Positions 35,588 through 44,766 are shown, counted from the first letter of the stretch. The stretch: 64,000 nucleotides of DNA from Burkholderiaceae bacterium (GCA_030123545.1 CP126124.1:2294001-2358000); one strand, 5' to 3'. Made by a program: numbers and translations. Notes: generated from the sequence alone by a model not told the origin.

Positions 35588-37108
35588 ATGGAACCGATCT
35601 ACGCGAAAGTCGGCATCGTAGGCGCCGGTGCGATGGGCCGCGGCATTGCCCAGATTGCGGCGCAGGCGGGCAGCATCGTCCGCTTGTTCGACACGCAGGC
35701 CGCGGCCGTCGCCGCAGCGCGCGAGTCGGTGGGCAGCCAGTGGGATCGGCTCCAGGCCAAGGGCCGGATGACGGCCGAGCAGGTTGCCGATCAGAAGCAG
35801 CGGCTGGTCGCCGCCGACTCGATCGCGGCGCTGGCCGACTGCAATCTGGTGATCGAGGCGGTGGTCGAACGGCTCGATGTGAAGAAGGCGCTGTTCGCCG
35901 AGCTCGAAAGCGCGGTGGCGCCGGACGCGGTGCTTGCGACCAACACCTCGTCGCTGTCGGTCACCGCGATCGCCGCCGGGCTGAAGCGTCCGCAGCGGTT
36001 CGCCGGCTATCACTTCTTCAATCCGGTGCCGCTGATGCGGGTGGTCGAGGTGGTCGCCGGGCTGAAGACCGACCCGGCCGTCTGCGCCGACCTGGCGGCC
36101 TACGCGCGCCAGATGGGCCATACCGCGGTGCAGGCGCAGGACACGCCGGGCTTTATCGTGAACCACGCGGGCCGCGGTTACGGCACCGAGGCACTGCGCA
36201 TCGTCGGCGAAGGCGTTGCCGATTTCGCAACGATCGACCGCATCCTGAAGGACCAGGCGGGATTTCGCCTCGGCCCGTTCGAGCTGATGGACCTGACCGC
36301 GCTCGACGTGTCGCACCCGGTGATGGAATCGGTCTACCGCCAGTACTACGACGAACCGCGCTACCGCCCGAGCGTGATCACCGCGCAGCGGCTTGCCGGC
36401 GGCGTGGTCGGCAAGAAGGTCGGAGAAGGCTTCTACCGCTACCGGGACGGCGTGGCCGAGGTCGCTCCGGAGCCGCCGGCGCCGCAGGTCGACGACATTC
36501 CGCCGGTCTGGGTGTCCACGCGCGCAGCCCGGCGCGCCGAACTGCTCGCGCTGCTCAAGCAGCTGGGCGCGACGATCGAAACCGGCGCCTCGCCCTCGCC
36601 GTCCGCAATGACGTTGGTCGCCCCGCTCGGTTTCGACGTGACCACGGTGGCCGTGGTCGACCGGCACGATCCGGCGCGCACGGTCGGCATCGACATGCTG
36701 GTCGAGGACGCGGCGACGCGCCGGCGCGTGCTCGCGACCAACCCGGCGACGCGCAGCGACTTTGCGCGCGCCGCCCATGCGCTGTTCGCGCGCGACGGCA
36801 AGGCCGTGAGCATGATCCGCGACAGCGGCGGCTTCGTCACGCAGCGCGTGGTCGCGACCATCATCAACATCGCGGCCGATATCTGCCAGCAGCGGATCTG
36901 CTCGCCGAAGGATCTCGAGACTGCAGTGACGCTGGGGCTGGGCTACCCGCTGGGGCCGCTCGCGATGGGCGACCGTTACGGCCCGGCGAACGTGCTGGAA
37001 GTCCTGTTCAACATGCAGACCGTCTACGGCGATCCGCGCTACCGTCCCAGCCCCTGGCTGCGCCGGCGCGGCGCGATCGGCCTGAGCCTGCTGCACGAAG
37101 AGGACTGA
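35588..37108 (+). CDS. 3-hydroxyacyl-CoA dehydrogenase
   Basis: The 506-residue product has the NAD-binding start VGIVGAGAMGRGIAQIAAQAG (residues 8-28), NTSSLSVTAIA and the catalytic GYHFFNPVPLMRVVEVV, followed by the family C-terminal domain and a second, diverged copy of that domain (DSGGFVTQRVVATIINIAAD near residue 416). This two-C-domain layout is seen in PaaH/PaaC-type enzymes. It oxidises 3-hydroxyacyl-CoA and is one base away from an enoyl-CoA hydratase-family gene, so the pair is co-translated in a beta-oxidation-type pathway. Confidence 0.93.
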   Translation: MEPIYAKVGIVGAGAMGRGIAQIAAQAGSIVRLFDTQAAAVAAARESVGSQWDRLQAKGRMTAEQVADQKQRLVAADSIAALADCNLVIEAVVERLDVKKALFAELESAVAPDAVLATNTSSLSVTAIAAGLKRPQRFAGYHFFNPVPLMRVVEVVAGLKTDPAVCADLAAYARQMGHTAVQAQDTPGFIVNHAGRGYGTEALRIVGEGVADFATIDRILKDQAGFRLGPFELMDLTALDVSHPVMESVYRQYYDEPRYRPSVITAQRLAGGVVGKKVGEGFYRYRDGVAEVAPEPPAPQVDDIPPVWVSTRAARRAELLALLKQLGATIETGASPSPSAMTLVAPLGFDVTTVAVVDRHDPARTVGIDMLVEDAATRRRVLATNPATRSDFARAAHALFARDGKAVSMIRDSGGFVTQRVVATIINIAADICQQRICSPKDLETAVTLGLGYPLGPLAMGDRYGPANVLEVLFNMQTVYGDPRYRPSPWLRRRGAIGLSLLHEED

Positions 37109-37109
37109 C

Positions 37110-37889
37110 ATGCCGGCCGAAATCAAGAGCCGCAGCGAGGGCCGGACCCTGGTGTTGACGCTGAGCAATCCGGCGCACCGCAACGCGCTCGGGCCCGAGA
37201 TCTACGCGGCCGGGGTCGAAGCCCTGAGCGTTGCCGAATCGAGCGCCGAGGTGCGCAGTGTCGTCATCGCCGGCGAGGGCGGCATCTTCAGTGCCGGCGG
37301 CAACCTGCAGCGGCTGCAGGACAACCGGCGCCAGCCGCCGGCGTTCCAGGCCGAGAGCATCGAGGGGCTGCACAGCTGGATCGAAGCGATCCGCGCGTTT
37401 CCGAAACCGGTGATCGCCGCGGTCGAAGGCGCCGCCGCCGGTGCCGGCTTTTCGCTCGCGCTGGCCTGCGATTTCGTCGTGGCCGCACGCGGGGCGATCT
37501 TCGTGATGGCGTACAGCAATGTCGCGCTGTCGCCCGACGGCGGGGGCAGTTGGAGCCTGGCGCGCGCGCTGCCGCGTCAACTGGTCAGTGAACTGGTGAT
37601 GTGCGGCGAGCGCATCAGCGCCGAGCGCCTGCACGAACTCGGCCTGGTGAACCGCCTGACCGATGCCGGCGACGCGCTGGACGAGGCGCTGGCGCTGGCG
37701 TCCAACCTGAATGCGCGCGCACCGAACGCGCTGGCCAGCATCAAGGAACTGCTGAACGACGCCGACGCGAACACTTTCAGCCGGCAGCTCGATGCCGAGC
37801 GCGACCACTTCGTCACGAACCTGCATCATGCGAATGCGGGCATCGGGATCGAAGCGTTCCTGCACAAGCACAAGCCGCAGTACGAATAG
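37110..37889 (+). CDS. Enoyl-CoA hydratase/isomerase family protein (possibly an alternative oxepin-CoA hydrolase)
   Basis: The 259-residue crotonase-fold protein has GGIFSAGGNLQRL and VEGAAAGAGFSLALACDF, forming the oxyanion hole, and ALSPDGGGSWSLARALPR. The sequence is similar to what I recall of the alternative oxepin-CoA hydrolase group of phenylacetate degradation, but no other paa genes are here, so that is uncertain. One base separates it from the dehydrogenase gene. Confidence 0.88.
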   Translation: MPAEIKSRSEGRTLVLTLSNPAHRNALGPEIYAAGVEALSVAESSAEVRSVVIAGEGGIFSAGGNLQRLQDNRRQPPAFQAESIEGLHSWIEAIRAFPKPVIAAVEGAAAGAGFSLALACDFVVAARGAIFVMAYSNVALSPDGGGSWSLARALPRQLVSELVMCGERISAERLHELGLVNRLTDAGDALDEALALASNLNARAPNALASIKELLNDADANTFSRQLDAERDHFVTNLHHANAGIGIEAFLHKHKPQYE

Positions 37890-38008
37890 CGGGCGGCCAT
37901 CCGCGACGGCTTGCCTCCTGCAGCGCCGGTGGTCGCGACGACGGGCCTGCGTGATGCGGTCCCGCAGGCGACAATGATCGCTGCTGCCAGTCACGCAAAA
38001 GACACGCC

Positions 38009-38728
38009 ATGGACGAGCCGATACTTACCATCGAAGAGCGAGAGGCAATCAATTCCGGGCGCTGGTTTTCATCGCTCTCGCCTTCGCTCAGACACGACAT
38101 TCTTCGATGTGCCTACGTCAGACGGTTCAAGGACGGCGAACTGATTGCCGCGCGCGGCGACCCGCCGCAAGACTGGATCGCGTGCGCGCGCGGCGCGGTG
38201 CGCGTGAGCTCGACGTCGATTTCCGGGCGCCAGATCACGCTGACCTACGTCGAGCCGGGCATCTGGTTCGGCGACGTGTCGATCTTCGACGGCGACCAGC
38301 GCACCCACGATGCCTATGCGCACGGCGCGACGACGATTCTTTGCGTCTCGAAGGCCGACTTCAGGAAGATCCTGGCAGCGCATGTGGAGCTGTACGAGGC
38401 GATGCTGCGGCTTCATGCGCGGCGCATCCGGCAGCTGTATGGACTGGTCGAGGACCTGAACACGCTGCCGCTGCGCGCGCGGCTGGCCAAGCAGCTGCTG
38501 CACCTTGCGCGCAGCTACGGCGTGCCGAGCCTGTCGGACCACGGCGAAATCCGGATCGGCTTGCATCTGGCGCAGGAAGAGCTGGCGCAGCTGCTCGGCG
38601 CGTCGCGCCAGCGGGTCAACCAGGAACTGAAGACGATGGAGCGCGAAGAGGCGATCCGCATCGAGCCGGCGGGACTCACGGTGCGCGACCGCGATGTGCT
38701 GCTGCGCATCGTCGAGGCCGAACACTGA
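38009..38728 (+). CDS. Crp/Fnr-family transcriptional regulator
   Basis: The 239-residue protein has a cyclic-nucleotide-binding-like sensor domain (residues about 20-140) and a helix-turn-helix with LAQEELAQLLGASRQRVNQEL near residue 190. No cysteine cluster for an Fe-S cluster is seen, so it is not an Fnr-type oxygen sensor. It lies between two lipid- or acyl-CoA-related gene pairs and probably regulates one of them. A GCCTGCG/CGCAGGC inverted repeat lies upstream. Confidence 0.92.
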   Translation: MDEPILTIEEREAINSGRWFSSLSPSLRHDILRCAYVRRFKDGELIAARGDPPQDWIACARGAVRVSSTSISGRQITLTYVEPGIWFGDVSIFDGDQRTHDAYAHGATTILCVSKADFRKILAAHVELYEAMLRLHARRIRQLYGLVEDLNTLPLRARLAKQLLHLARSYGVPSLSDHGEIRIGLHLAQEELAQLLGASRQRVNQELKTMEREEAIRIEPAGLTVRDRDVLLRIVEAEH

Positions 38729-38744
38729 CGCGGGCGACCGAGCC

Positions 38745-39827
38745 ATGGGCAACTTCGATCAATTCATAGGCACCCGCGAGATTCCCGCGCGGCACCGCTT
38801 CGACGTGGCCGCGCTGGCGGCCTGGCTGCAAGCTCGGCTGCCCGGCTTTGCCGGTCCGCTGCAGGTGGAAATGTTCAAGGGCGGGCAATCGAACCCGACC
38901 TACAAGCTGATCACACCGCAGCAAAGCTATGTGATGCGAGCCAAGCCCGGGCCGGTGGCCAGGCTGCTGCCCTCGGCCCACGCCATCGAGCGCGAATACG
39001 CAGTGATGAGCGGCCTGCACGGTACCGACGTGCCGGTGCCGCGGATGCACGCGCTGTGCGAGGACGAATCAGTGATCGGCCGCGCGTTCTACGTGATGGA
39101 GTTCATGCGAGGCCGCGTGCTGTGGGACCAGACCCTGCCGGACGTCGATCGCGCCGGACGCGGCGCGATCTACGACGAGATGAACCGCGTGATCGCGGCG
39201 CTGCACAAGGTCGACTACAAGGCGCAGGGCCTTGCGAACTACGGCAAGAGCGGCAACTACTTCGAACGCCAGATCGGCCGCTGGAGCAAGCAGTACCAGG
39301 CGTCGGTCACGACCCCGATCCCGGAGATGGACCGGCTGATCGAATGGCTGCCCGCGCATATTCCGGCCAGCGCCCGCTCGGACCTGACCTCGATCGTGCA
39401 CGGCGACTTCCGCCTCGACAACCTGATGTTCCACGCGACCGAACCGCGCGTGATCGCGGTGCTCGACTGGGAGCTGTCGACGCTCGGCCATCCGCTGGCC
39501 GACTTCAGCTACCACTGCATGTCGTGGCACATCGACGCGGCGCTGTTCCGCGGCATCGGCGGGCTCGACCTGGCCAATCTGGGCATTCCCACCGAATCGG
39601 ACTACATCCGCCGTTACTGCGAACGCACCGGCCTCGCGACTCCCGGACAGCTGGCGCCGGACTGGAATTTCTACCTGGCCTACAACCTGTTCCGGATCGC
39701 CGCCATCCTGCAGGGCATCGCGAAGCGGGTGGAGGCAGGCACGGCGTCGAGCGAACAGGCGCGCGCGAACGGCGCGCGCGCGCGCCCGATGGCCGAGCTG
39801 GGTTGGCAGTTTGCTCAAAAAGCATAG
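38745..39827 (+). CDS. Phosphotransferase family protein (ACAD10/11-type APH domain)
   Basis: The 361-residue product is an aminoglycoside-phosphotransferase/choline-kinase-like enzyme: EMFKGGQSNPTYKL is the nucleotide loop, SIVHGDFRLDNLMFH the catalytic loop and VIAVLDWELSTLGHPLADF the metal-binding segment. Homologues are routinely next to or fused with acyl-CoA dehydrogenases (as in ACAD10/11, which act on 4-hydroxyacyl-CoA). The neighbouring acyl-CoA dehydrogenase supports the same role. The stop codon TAG is part of a 54-base repeat. Confidence 0.88.
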   Translation: MGNFDQFIGTREIPARHRFDVAALAAWLQARLPGFAGPLQVEMFKGGQSNPTYKLITPQQSYVMRAKPGPVARLLPSAHAIEREYAVMSGLHGTDVPVPRMHALCEDESVIGRAFYVMEFMRGRVLWDQTLPDVDRAGRGAIYDEMNRVIAALHKVDYKAQGLANYGKSGNYFERQIGRWSKQYQASVTTPIPEMDRLIEWLPAHIPASARSDLTSIVHGDFRLDNLMFHATEPRVIAVLDWELSTLGHPLADFSYHCMSWHIDAALFRGIGGLDLANLGIPTESDYIRRYCERTGLATPGQLAPDWNFYLAYNLFRIAAILQGIAKRVEAGTASSEQARANGARARPMAELGWQFAQKA

Positions 39828-39865
39828 CTATAGGTGAAGATCCTATAAGGGCTTGCGCCCGTTCT
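39813..39865 (+). repeat. 54-bp element (53 bases here) overlapping the phosphotransferase stop codon
   Basis: It reads GCTCA, 6 bases, ATAGC, 20 bases, GGGCTTGCGC, then CCGTTCT. The gene's stop codon is the TAG of the element's ATAGC. The copy downstream of the next gene (41157-41210) is in reverse orientation and begins with the same GCTCA. Confidence 0.65.
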
Positions 39866-39886
39866 TATCGTCAACAGGAGATCTCG

Positions 39887-41146
39887 ATGGAGTTCGAATA
39901 CAGCCCCAAGGTGAAGGACATGCAAGCCAAGCTGCTGGCCTTCATGGACGAGCACATCTATCCAAACGAGAGCACCTTCTACGATGAGGTGGCCGCCAAC
40001 CGGGCAAAGGGCAACGCCTGGATTCCGACGCGGATCATCGAGCAGCTCAAGCCGAAGGCGCGCGCGGTCGGCCTGTGGAACCTGTTCCTTCCCAAGTCCA
40101 AGCGTGCGCCCGAGGGTCTGTCGAATCTCGAATACGCGCCGCTGTGCGAGATCATGGGCCGCGTGTCCTGGGCGCCCGAGGTGTTCAACTGCTCGGCGCC
40201 CGACACCGGCAACATGGAGACCATCGAACGCTACGGCTCCGAGGCCAACAAGGATGAGTGGCTGGAGCCGCTGCTCAAGGGCGAGATCCGCTCCGCCTTC
40301 CTGATGACCGAACCGGCCGTGGCTTCGTCGGACGCGACCAACATCGAATGCTCGATTCGCAGCGACGGCGACCACTACGTCATCAATGGCCGCAAGTGGT
40401 GGTCGTCCGGCGCCGGCGACCCGCGCTGTGCGGTCTACATCGTGATGGGCAAGACCGACCCCGATGCACCGCGCCACTCGCAGCAGTCGATGATCCTGGT
40501 GCCGTCCAACGCCCCAGGCGTCAAGGTGCTGCGCCCGCTCACCGTGTTCGGCATGGACGACGCGCCGCACGGCCACATGGAGGTCGAACTGAAAGACGTG
40601 CGTGTGCCGGCCGGCAATCTGCTGTGGGGCGCGGGCCGTGGCTTTGCGATCGCGCAGGGGCGCTTGGGTCCGGGCCGCATTCACCACTGCATGCGCTCGG
40701 TCGGTGCGGCCGAACGCGCGCTCGAGCTGATGTGCCAGCGGCTGAATTCGCGCACCGCGTTCGGCCGCCGCATTTCGGAACAGGGCGTTTGGCGCGAGCG
40801 CATCGCCGAGTCGCGCTGCCTGATCGATCAGGCGCGCCTGTTGACGCTGAAGGCCGCCTACATGATGGACACCGTGGGCAACAAGGTCGCGCAGGCCGAG
40901 ATCGCGATGATCAAGGTCGTCGCGCCCAACGTGTCCACCAAGGTCATCGACTGGGCGATCCAGGCGCACGGCGGCGGCGGCGTCAGCAACGACTTTCCGC
41001 TCGCCACCATGTACGCCCACCAGCGCACGCTGCGTCTGGCCGACGGGCCGGACGAAGTGCACCGCAATGCCATCGCCAAGCTGGAGCTGGCCAAGCACAT
41101 GACGGGCGCAAGAGAAGTCGAGATGCCGATCACGCGGGGCAGCTGA
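39887..41146 (+). CDS. Acyl-CoA dehydrogenase family protein
   Basis: The 419-residue FAD enzyme has FLMTEPAVASSDATNIECS, INGRKWWSSGAGDP, RTAFGRRISEQG and the C-terminal QAHGGGGVSNDFPLATMYAHQRTLRLADGPDEVHR. This is the ACAD10/11-like subgroup that pairs with the phosphotransferase encoded just before it. AGGAG lies seven bases before the ATG. Substrate is likely a hydroxy- or branched acyl-CoA, which is inference. Confidence 0.92.
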   Translation: MEFEYSPKVKDMQAKLLAFMDEHIYPNESTFYDEVAANRAKGNAWIPTRIIEQLKPKARAVGLWNLFLPKSKRAPEGLSNLEYAPLCEIMGRVSWAPEVFNCSAPDTGNMETIERYGSEANKDEWLEPLLKGEIRSAFLMTEPAVASSDATNIECSIRSDGDHYVINGRKWWSSGAGDPRCAVYIVMGKTDPDAPRHSQQSMILVPSNAPGVKVLRPLTVFGMDDAPHGHMEVELKDVRVPAGNLLWGAGRGFAIAQGRLGPGRIHHCMRSVGAAERALELMCQRLNSRTAFGRRISEQGVWRERIAESRCLIDQARLLTLKAAYMMDTVGNKVAQAEIAMIKVVAPNVSTKVIDWAIQAHGGGGVSNDFPLATMYAHQRTLRLADGPDEVHRNAIAKLELAKHMTGAREVEMPITRGS

Positions 41147-41156
41147 TTTTCAAGCC

Positions 41157-41210
41157 TAATCGTGCTCTAGCCCGCTCGGAATAATGGTAAATAGCTATCA
41201 AAAGCTGAGC
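41157..41210 (-). repeat. 54-bp dispersed element between the acyl-CoA dehydrogenase and GST genes
   Basis: On the minus strand it reads GCTCA, 7 bases, ATAGC, 20 bases, GGGCTAGAGC, then ACGATTA. It starts 11 bases after the acyl-CoA dehydrogenase stop. Spacing agrees exactly with the intragenic copies. Confidence 0.72.
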
Positions 41211-41245
41211 GTCACGGCGCAACGCACCCCCGGGGCGCTGCGCCG

Positions 41246-41278
41246 TTTTTCATCGCCGGGCCGCCCCAAGATGAAAAA
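41246..41278. terminator. Possible terminator (TTTTTCATC / GATGAAAAA hairpin)
   Basis: TTTTTCATC at 41246-41254 pairs perfectly with GATGAAAAA at 41270-41278, about 100 bases after the acyl-CoA dehydrogenase. It is immediately followed by the family II hairpin repeat. Confidence 0.5.
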
Positions 41279-41281
41279 GCG

Positions 41282-41327
41282 CCCCCTTGGGGGCAGCGAC
41301 CACACGAAGTGGGGAGCGCGGGGGCAT
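41282..41327. repeat. GC-rich hairpin repeat (family II), copy before the GST gene
   Basis: CCCCCTTGGGGG forms a short hairpin, followed by ACCACACGAAGTGGGGAGCG and GGGGGC. It resembles the copies after sbcB and guaB (CCCCC-GGGGG, CACGAAGTG, GGGGGC). Confidence 0.6.
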
Positions 41328-41398
41328 TGTCCATGCCCGAGCGCCGGCGAACCCGGGCGCGCCGCACAATGGCGCAGAAACCCCCGAGGAGTCCCGCC

Positions 41399-42091
41399 GT
41401 GATCGATCTCTATTCCTGGGCTACGCCGAACGGCCACAAGGTCCACATCATGCTGGAGGAATGCGGCCTGCCGTACCGCGTGCATCCGGTCAACATCGGT
41501 GCCGGCGACCAGTTCAAGCCCGAATTCCTCGCGATCAGCCCGAACAATAAGATTCCCGCGATCACCGATTCGGACGGGCCCGACGGTCAGCCGATCTCGC
41601 TGTTCGAATCCGGCGCGATCCTGATCTATCTCGCGGCGAAGACCGGTCGCTTCATGCCGGCGAGCGACCGCGGCAAGTACGAGGTGCTGCAGTGGCTGAT
41701 GTTCCAGATGGGTAGCGTCGGCCCTATGCTCGGCCAGACCCATCATTTCAGGATCTACGCGCCCGAGAAGCTGCCGTACGCGATCGACCGCTACACGAAC
41801 GAGGCCCGGCGTCTGTACCGCGTGCTGAACGAGCGGCTGGCCGGGCGCTCGTACATCGCGGGCGGCGACTACGGCATCGCCGACATCGCGATCTTTCCCT
41901 GGTTGCGCAGCTGGCGCAACCAGGGCATAGACTGGGCCGACTACCCGCGGCTGCATGCCTGGTTCGACCGCATCGAGCAGCGCCCGGCGGTGCAGCGCGG
42001 CGTGCAGGTGCTGGCCGATCAGCGCAAAGCGCTGACCGACGACAAGGCGCGCGACATCCTGTTCGGTGCGACGCAGTACGCGAAGCACTGA
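41399..42091 (+). CDS. Glutathione S-transferase family protein (YfcG/YghU-like)
   Basis: The 230-residue product begins VIDLYSWATPNGHKVHIMLEE, the active-site start of the nu-class GSTs (YfcG/YghU), followed by NKIPAITD and LFESGAILIYLA. I place the start at GTG 41399 because GAGGAG lies seven bases upstream; an ATG at 41369 gives a Pro-rich extension with no ribosome site. Members often act as disulfide-bond reductases using glutathione. Confidence 0.92.
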   Translation: MIDLYSWATPNGHKVHIMLEECGLPYRVHPVNIGAGDQFKPEFLAISPNNKIPAITDSDGPDGQPISLFESGAILIYLAAKTGRFMPASDRGKYEVLQWLMFQMGSVGPMLGQTHHFRIYAPEKLPYAIDRYTNEARRLYRVLNERLAGRSYIAGGDYGIADIAIFPWLRSWRNQGIDWADYPRLHAWFDRIEQRPAVQRGVQVLADQRKALTDDKARDILFGATQYAKH

Positions 42092-42153
42092 GGCCTGCGC
42101 CAAGCGCGCAAGCGCCGCCCCTTCACGCGAACGGGACGGCCTGCGGTCGGCAA

Positions 42154-42756
42154 TCAGGAGTTCTCTGCCCCCGGGTGAACGCGCTTGGTACGGTGCAGCG
42201 TGTTGCGGTCGGTGTGGTGCATTTCCTTGCCGGTGGCGGCGAGCTTGAGCACGAGGTCGGAGGTGTAGCTGAACGTTCCGTCGTCGTTGAACTTGAACGT
42301 GCTCGTGAACGTGCCGAGTGTCGCCCGCTCCAGCAGGTACTTGTTCTGCGCCAGGCCATAGCCCTTCTCTCCGGGCTCGGCCTTGAACGCCAGCGACTTG
42401 TCGCGCGGCTTCGCGTCGCCGCCGGCCAGAATCGCGATCCCGCGCGGCACCGCGAAGCACCGCATCACCTGTCCGTGTGCGGCGTCCCACAGCAGGTAGC
42501 CGACTTCGTCGTGGAACGGATCCATCGCCTCTTCGCCATGGCGCCAGGCGGTCATCTCGTAGTTCAACCCCCACATCGTCTGCTTGCCGTTCTCGACGAT
42601 CGGGATCGGCCGGAACCAGGCCTTCTCGAAGTAGCCGGTTTGCGATGTCTCGTCCTCCTTGTTGTGGTAGGAGAGATCGATGCCGACATTGCCTTCCCAT
42701 TCGCCGACCAGCGGTGTCAGCGGACCCAGTTTTTGCGGACCCAGAATTTCGGCCAT
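42154..42756 (-). CDS. Nitrobindin-like heme-binding beta-barrel protein
   Basis: The 200-residue product opens with LGPLTPLVGEWEGNVGIDL, matching the LxGTWxGxG start of the nitrobindin/THAP4 beta-barrel family, and shows alternating strands throughout. Haem ligation would come from a C-terminal histidine; MHHTDRNTLHRTKR near the end has several. Bacterial members are small haem or lipid carriers of unclear role. It stands alone between the GST and the tRNA genes. Confidence 0.75.
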   Translation of the reverse strand: MAEILGPQKLGPLTPLVGEWEGNVGIDLSYHNKEDETSQTGYFEKAWFRPIPIVENGKQTMWGLNYEMTAWRHGEEAMDPFHDEVGYLLWDAAHGQVMRCFAVPRGIAILAGGDAKPRDKSLAFKAEPGEKGYGLAQNKYLLERATLGTFTSTFKFNDDGTFSYTSDLVLKLAATGKEMHHTDRNTLHRTKRVHPGAENS

Positions 42757-42916
42757 GACTACACCTCGTCAATGAAGAAATAAAGTGTTAACTTAGCATT
42801 TCCACGCGTCGAGGGCAAACGCAGGCTACATGAGCCAGCGTAGCGAGCAGGGCAAACCTGCCGGGATCGAGGCCTCGAACCCGCGTTGGCGGGATTGCGT
42901 CGACGAAGTGGGAAGC

Positions 42917-42993
42917 TGGCCTGCCCGGAGAGGATCGAACTCCCGACCCACAGCTTAGAAGGCTGTTGCTCTATCCGACTGAGCTACGGGCAG
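42917..42993 (-). tRNA. tRNA-Arg (anticodon TCT)
   Basis: The minus strand gives a full cloverleaf: acceptor CTGCCCG/CGGGCAG, D arm GCTC-GAGC, anticodon stem ACAGC/GCTGT with loop CTTCTAA (anticodon TCT), TPsiC arm GGGAG-TTCGATC-CTCTC, discriminator G and encoded CCA at 42917-42919. Confidence 0.97.
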
Positions 42994-43030
42994 ATCGAAC
43001 TCGGCACGCGGCGCGAGCCCTTGTTCGTGC

Positions 43031-43107
<77 letters not shown>

Positions 43108-43152
43108 ACGGTCGGCATTCTACCGTGCGCGTCTGCATTGCCGCGCGCAGGA

Positions 43153-44034
43153 TCAGGCTGCGGTCGACGCCGCGATCTGCCCCATTCTGCCGCTCTGGAA
43201 ATCCAGAAAAGCCTGCCGAATCTCGTCCTCGCTGTTCATCACGAATGGCCCGTGGCCGACGATGGGCTCGTTCAACGGCTCGCCGCTCAAGAACAGCAGC
43301 ATCGCGCCGTCTGCCTGGGTGCTGAACGACAACTGCGTGCCGGCGCGCTCCATGACCGCCAGCTCGGCCTCGCGCGCGATCTGCTCGCCGGGCAGCGCAA
43401 TGCTCCCGCGCAGCACCAGCAGCGCCGCGGTGTGGCCTTCGGACAAGTCGAGTGTCACCGTGCGATCGGGCTGCACCTTGAGATCCCACAGATTCATAGC
43501 GCTGAAGGTATGCGCCGGGCCCCGGGCGTCGCCATGGCGCCCGGCGATCACGCGCACCGACCCGGCGCCATCGGCCAAGGCCACGGTCGGCATCTGGTCC
43601 GCGGTGATGCCCTGGTAGCCGGGCCGGTCCATCTTGTGCCGCGCCGGCAGGTTGACCCAGAGCTGGATCATCTCGAACGGCCCGCCGGTCTTCGCGAAAT
43701 CGGTGCCATGGTATTCCTCGTGCACGATGCCGCCGGCCGCGGTCATCCACTGCACGTCGCCCGGACCGATCACCCCGCCGCCGCCGGTCGAGTCGCGGTG
43801 TTCGACCTGGCCTTCGTAGACGATGGTCACGGTCTCGAAGCCGCGGTGCGGATGCGGGCCGACGCCGCGCCGCGCCGTGGTCGGCGTGAAGTTCGCCGGG
43901 CCGGCATAGTCGAGCAGCAGGAATGGCGACATCTGCTCGGCAATGTCGTTGTAGCTGAACACGCCGCGCACCGGGAATCCGTCGCCGACCCAGTGGCTGC
44001 CGTGGCTGCGCTTGATGAGCTCGAGTTTCTTCAT
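43153..44034 (-). CDS. Pirin family protein
   Basis: The 293-residue bicupin has the pirin metal site: PHPHRGFETVTIV near residue 60 and HEEYHGTDF near residue 100. Bacterial pirins include quercetin dioxygenases and regulators of pyruvate dehydrogenase, so the role is open. AGGAG seven bases before ATG 44034 (MKKLELI) decides the start. Confidence 0.93.
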   Translation of the reverse strand: MKKLELIKRSHGSHWVGDGFPVRGVFSYNDIAEQMSPFLLLDYAGPANFTPTTARRGVGPHPHRGFETVTIVYEGQVEHRDSTGGGGVIGPGDVQWMTAAGGIVHEEYHGTDFAKTGGPFEMIQLWVNLPARHKMDRPGYQGITADQMPTVALADGAGSVRVIAGRHGDARGPAHTFSAMNLWDLKVQPDRTVTLDLSEGHTAALLVLRGSIALPGEQIAREAELAVMERAGTQLSFSTQADGAMLLFLSGEPLNEPIVGHGPFVMNSEDEIRQAFLDFQSGRMGQIAASTAA

Positions 44035-44118
44035 CGGAATGCTCCTTGCATCCACTGCATCTCAGGCATTTTCCGTCATTTGCAAGCGAAGAGCGGCCCG
44101 GCGCGAACGCGGCCGCCG

Positions 44119-44766
44119 CTAGATCGGCGGCCCGATGATGCGCTCGATGACCGGCGCCAGCGCCCTGCCCAGCAACGCGTGCTGATCCGCGTCCAGATGC
44201 ACGCCGTCCACCCGGCTCGCGGGCGTGACCTCGGCCGCTTCGAAGCAAGGGCAATCGAGCGTCGCACAGACCTCGCGATACGCCTGCGTCAACCCGACGC
44301 ATTTGGCCGCTGCGCCTTCGAATTTGGCGGGAGTTCGGCCCTTGCGTTCGACGATCGCCGGCGGCACGACGACCAAAACCTGCGGCACCGGCATGCCCGA
44401 CTCGATCGGCGCGCGCCGAATTTCACGCACCAGCGTTGCCACGCCCTGTGCCGCATGCCAGGCGGTGTGCGGGTGCATCGACTGGAAGTCGTTCGTGCCC
44501 AGCATCAACACGACCAGCGCGAGCGGCGAGTGCATCTCGATCTTCTGCGCCAGGCCGACCAGACCGTTGCGCCCGGGCAGATATGGGTCGTCGAACACCG
44601 TACGCCGGCCGTTCAGGCAGTCCTCGAGCACCCGGACCTGACGACCGCAGGCAATCAGCGCCTGTTCCATCACGCCCGGCCAGCGCTTGTCGAACGGTAG
44701 CCGCCCGCGGGTGGTCGGAATGATGCCCCAACTCAACGAGTCGGCGTAGACGAAGATCTGCTGCAT
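44119..44766 (-). CDS. SGNH/GDSL-family hydrolase
   Basis: The 215-residue protein has the blocks of the SGNH esterases: YADSLSWG (block I, usually GDSL), MLGTNDF (block III) and DGVHLD (block V). It lacks a signal peptide at ATG 44766, so it should be cytoplasmic. Block I has Ala in place of the Gly of GDSL, a tolerated change. Substrate unknown, likely an ester or acyl group. Confidence 0.9.
   Translation of the reverse strand: MQQIFVYADSLSWGIIPTTRGRLPFDKRWPGVMEQALIACGRQVRVLEDCLNGRRTVFDDPYLPGRNGLVGLAQKIEMHSPLALVVLMLGTNDFQSMHPHTAWHAAQGVATLVREIRRAPIESGMPVPQVLVVVPPAIVERKGRTPAKFEGAAAKCVGLTQAYREVCATLDCPCFEAAEVTPASRVDGVHLDADQHALLGRALAPVIERIIGPPI

Noticed and set aside
34705..37158. 817-codon plus-strand open frame
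   Set aside because: It spans the fimV antisense strand and a wrong frame of the 3-hydroxyacyl-CoA dehydrogenase gene. Composition is Arg-rich shadow sequence.
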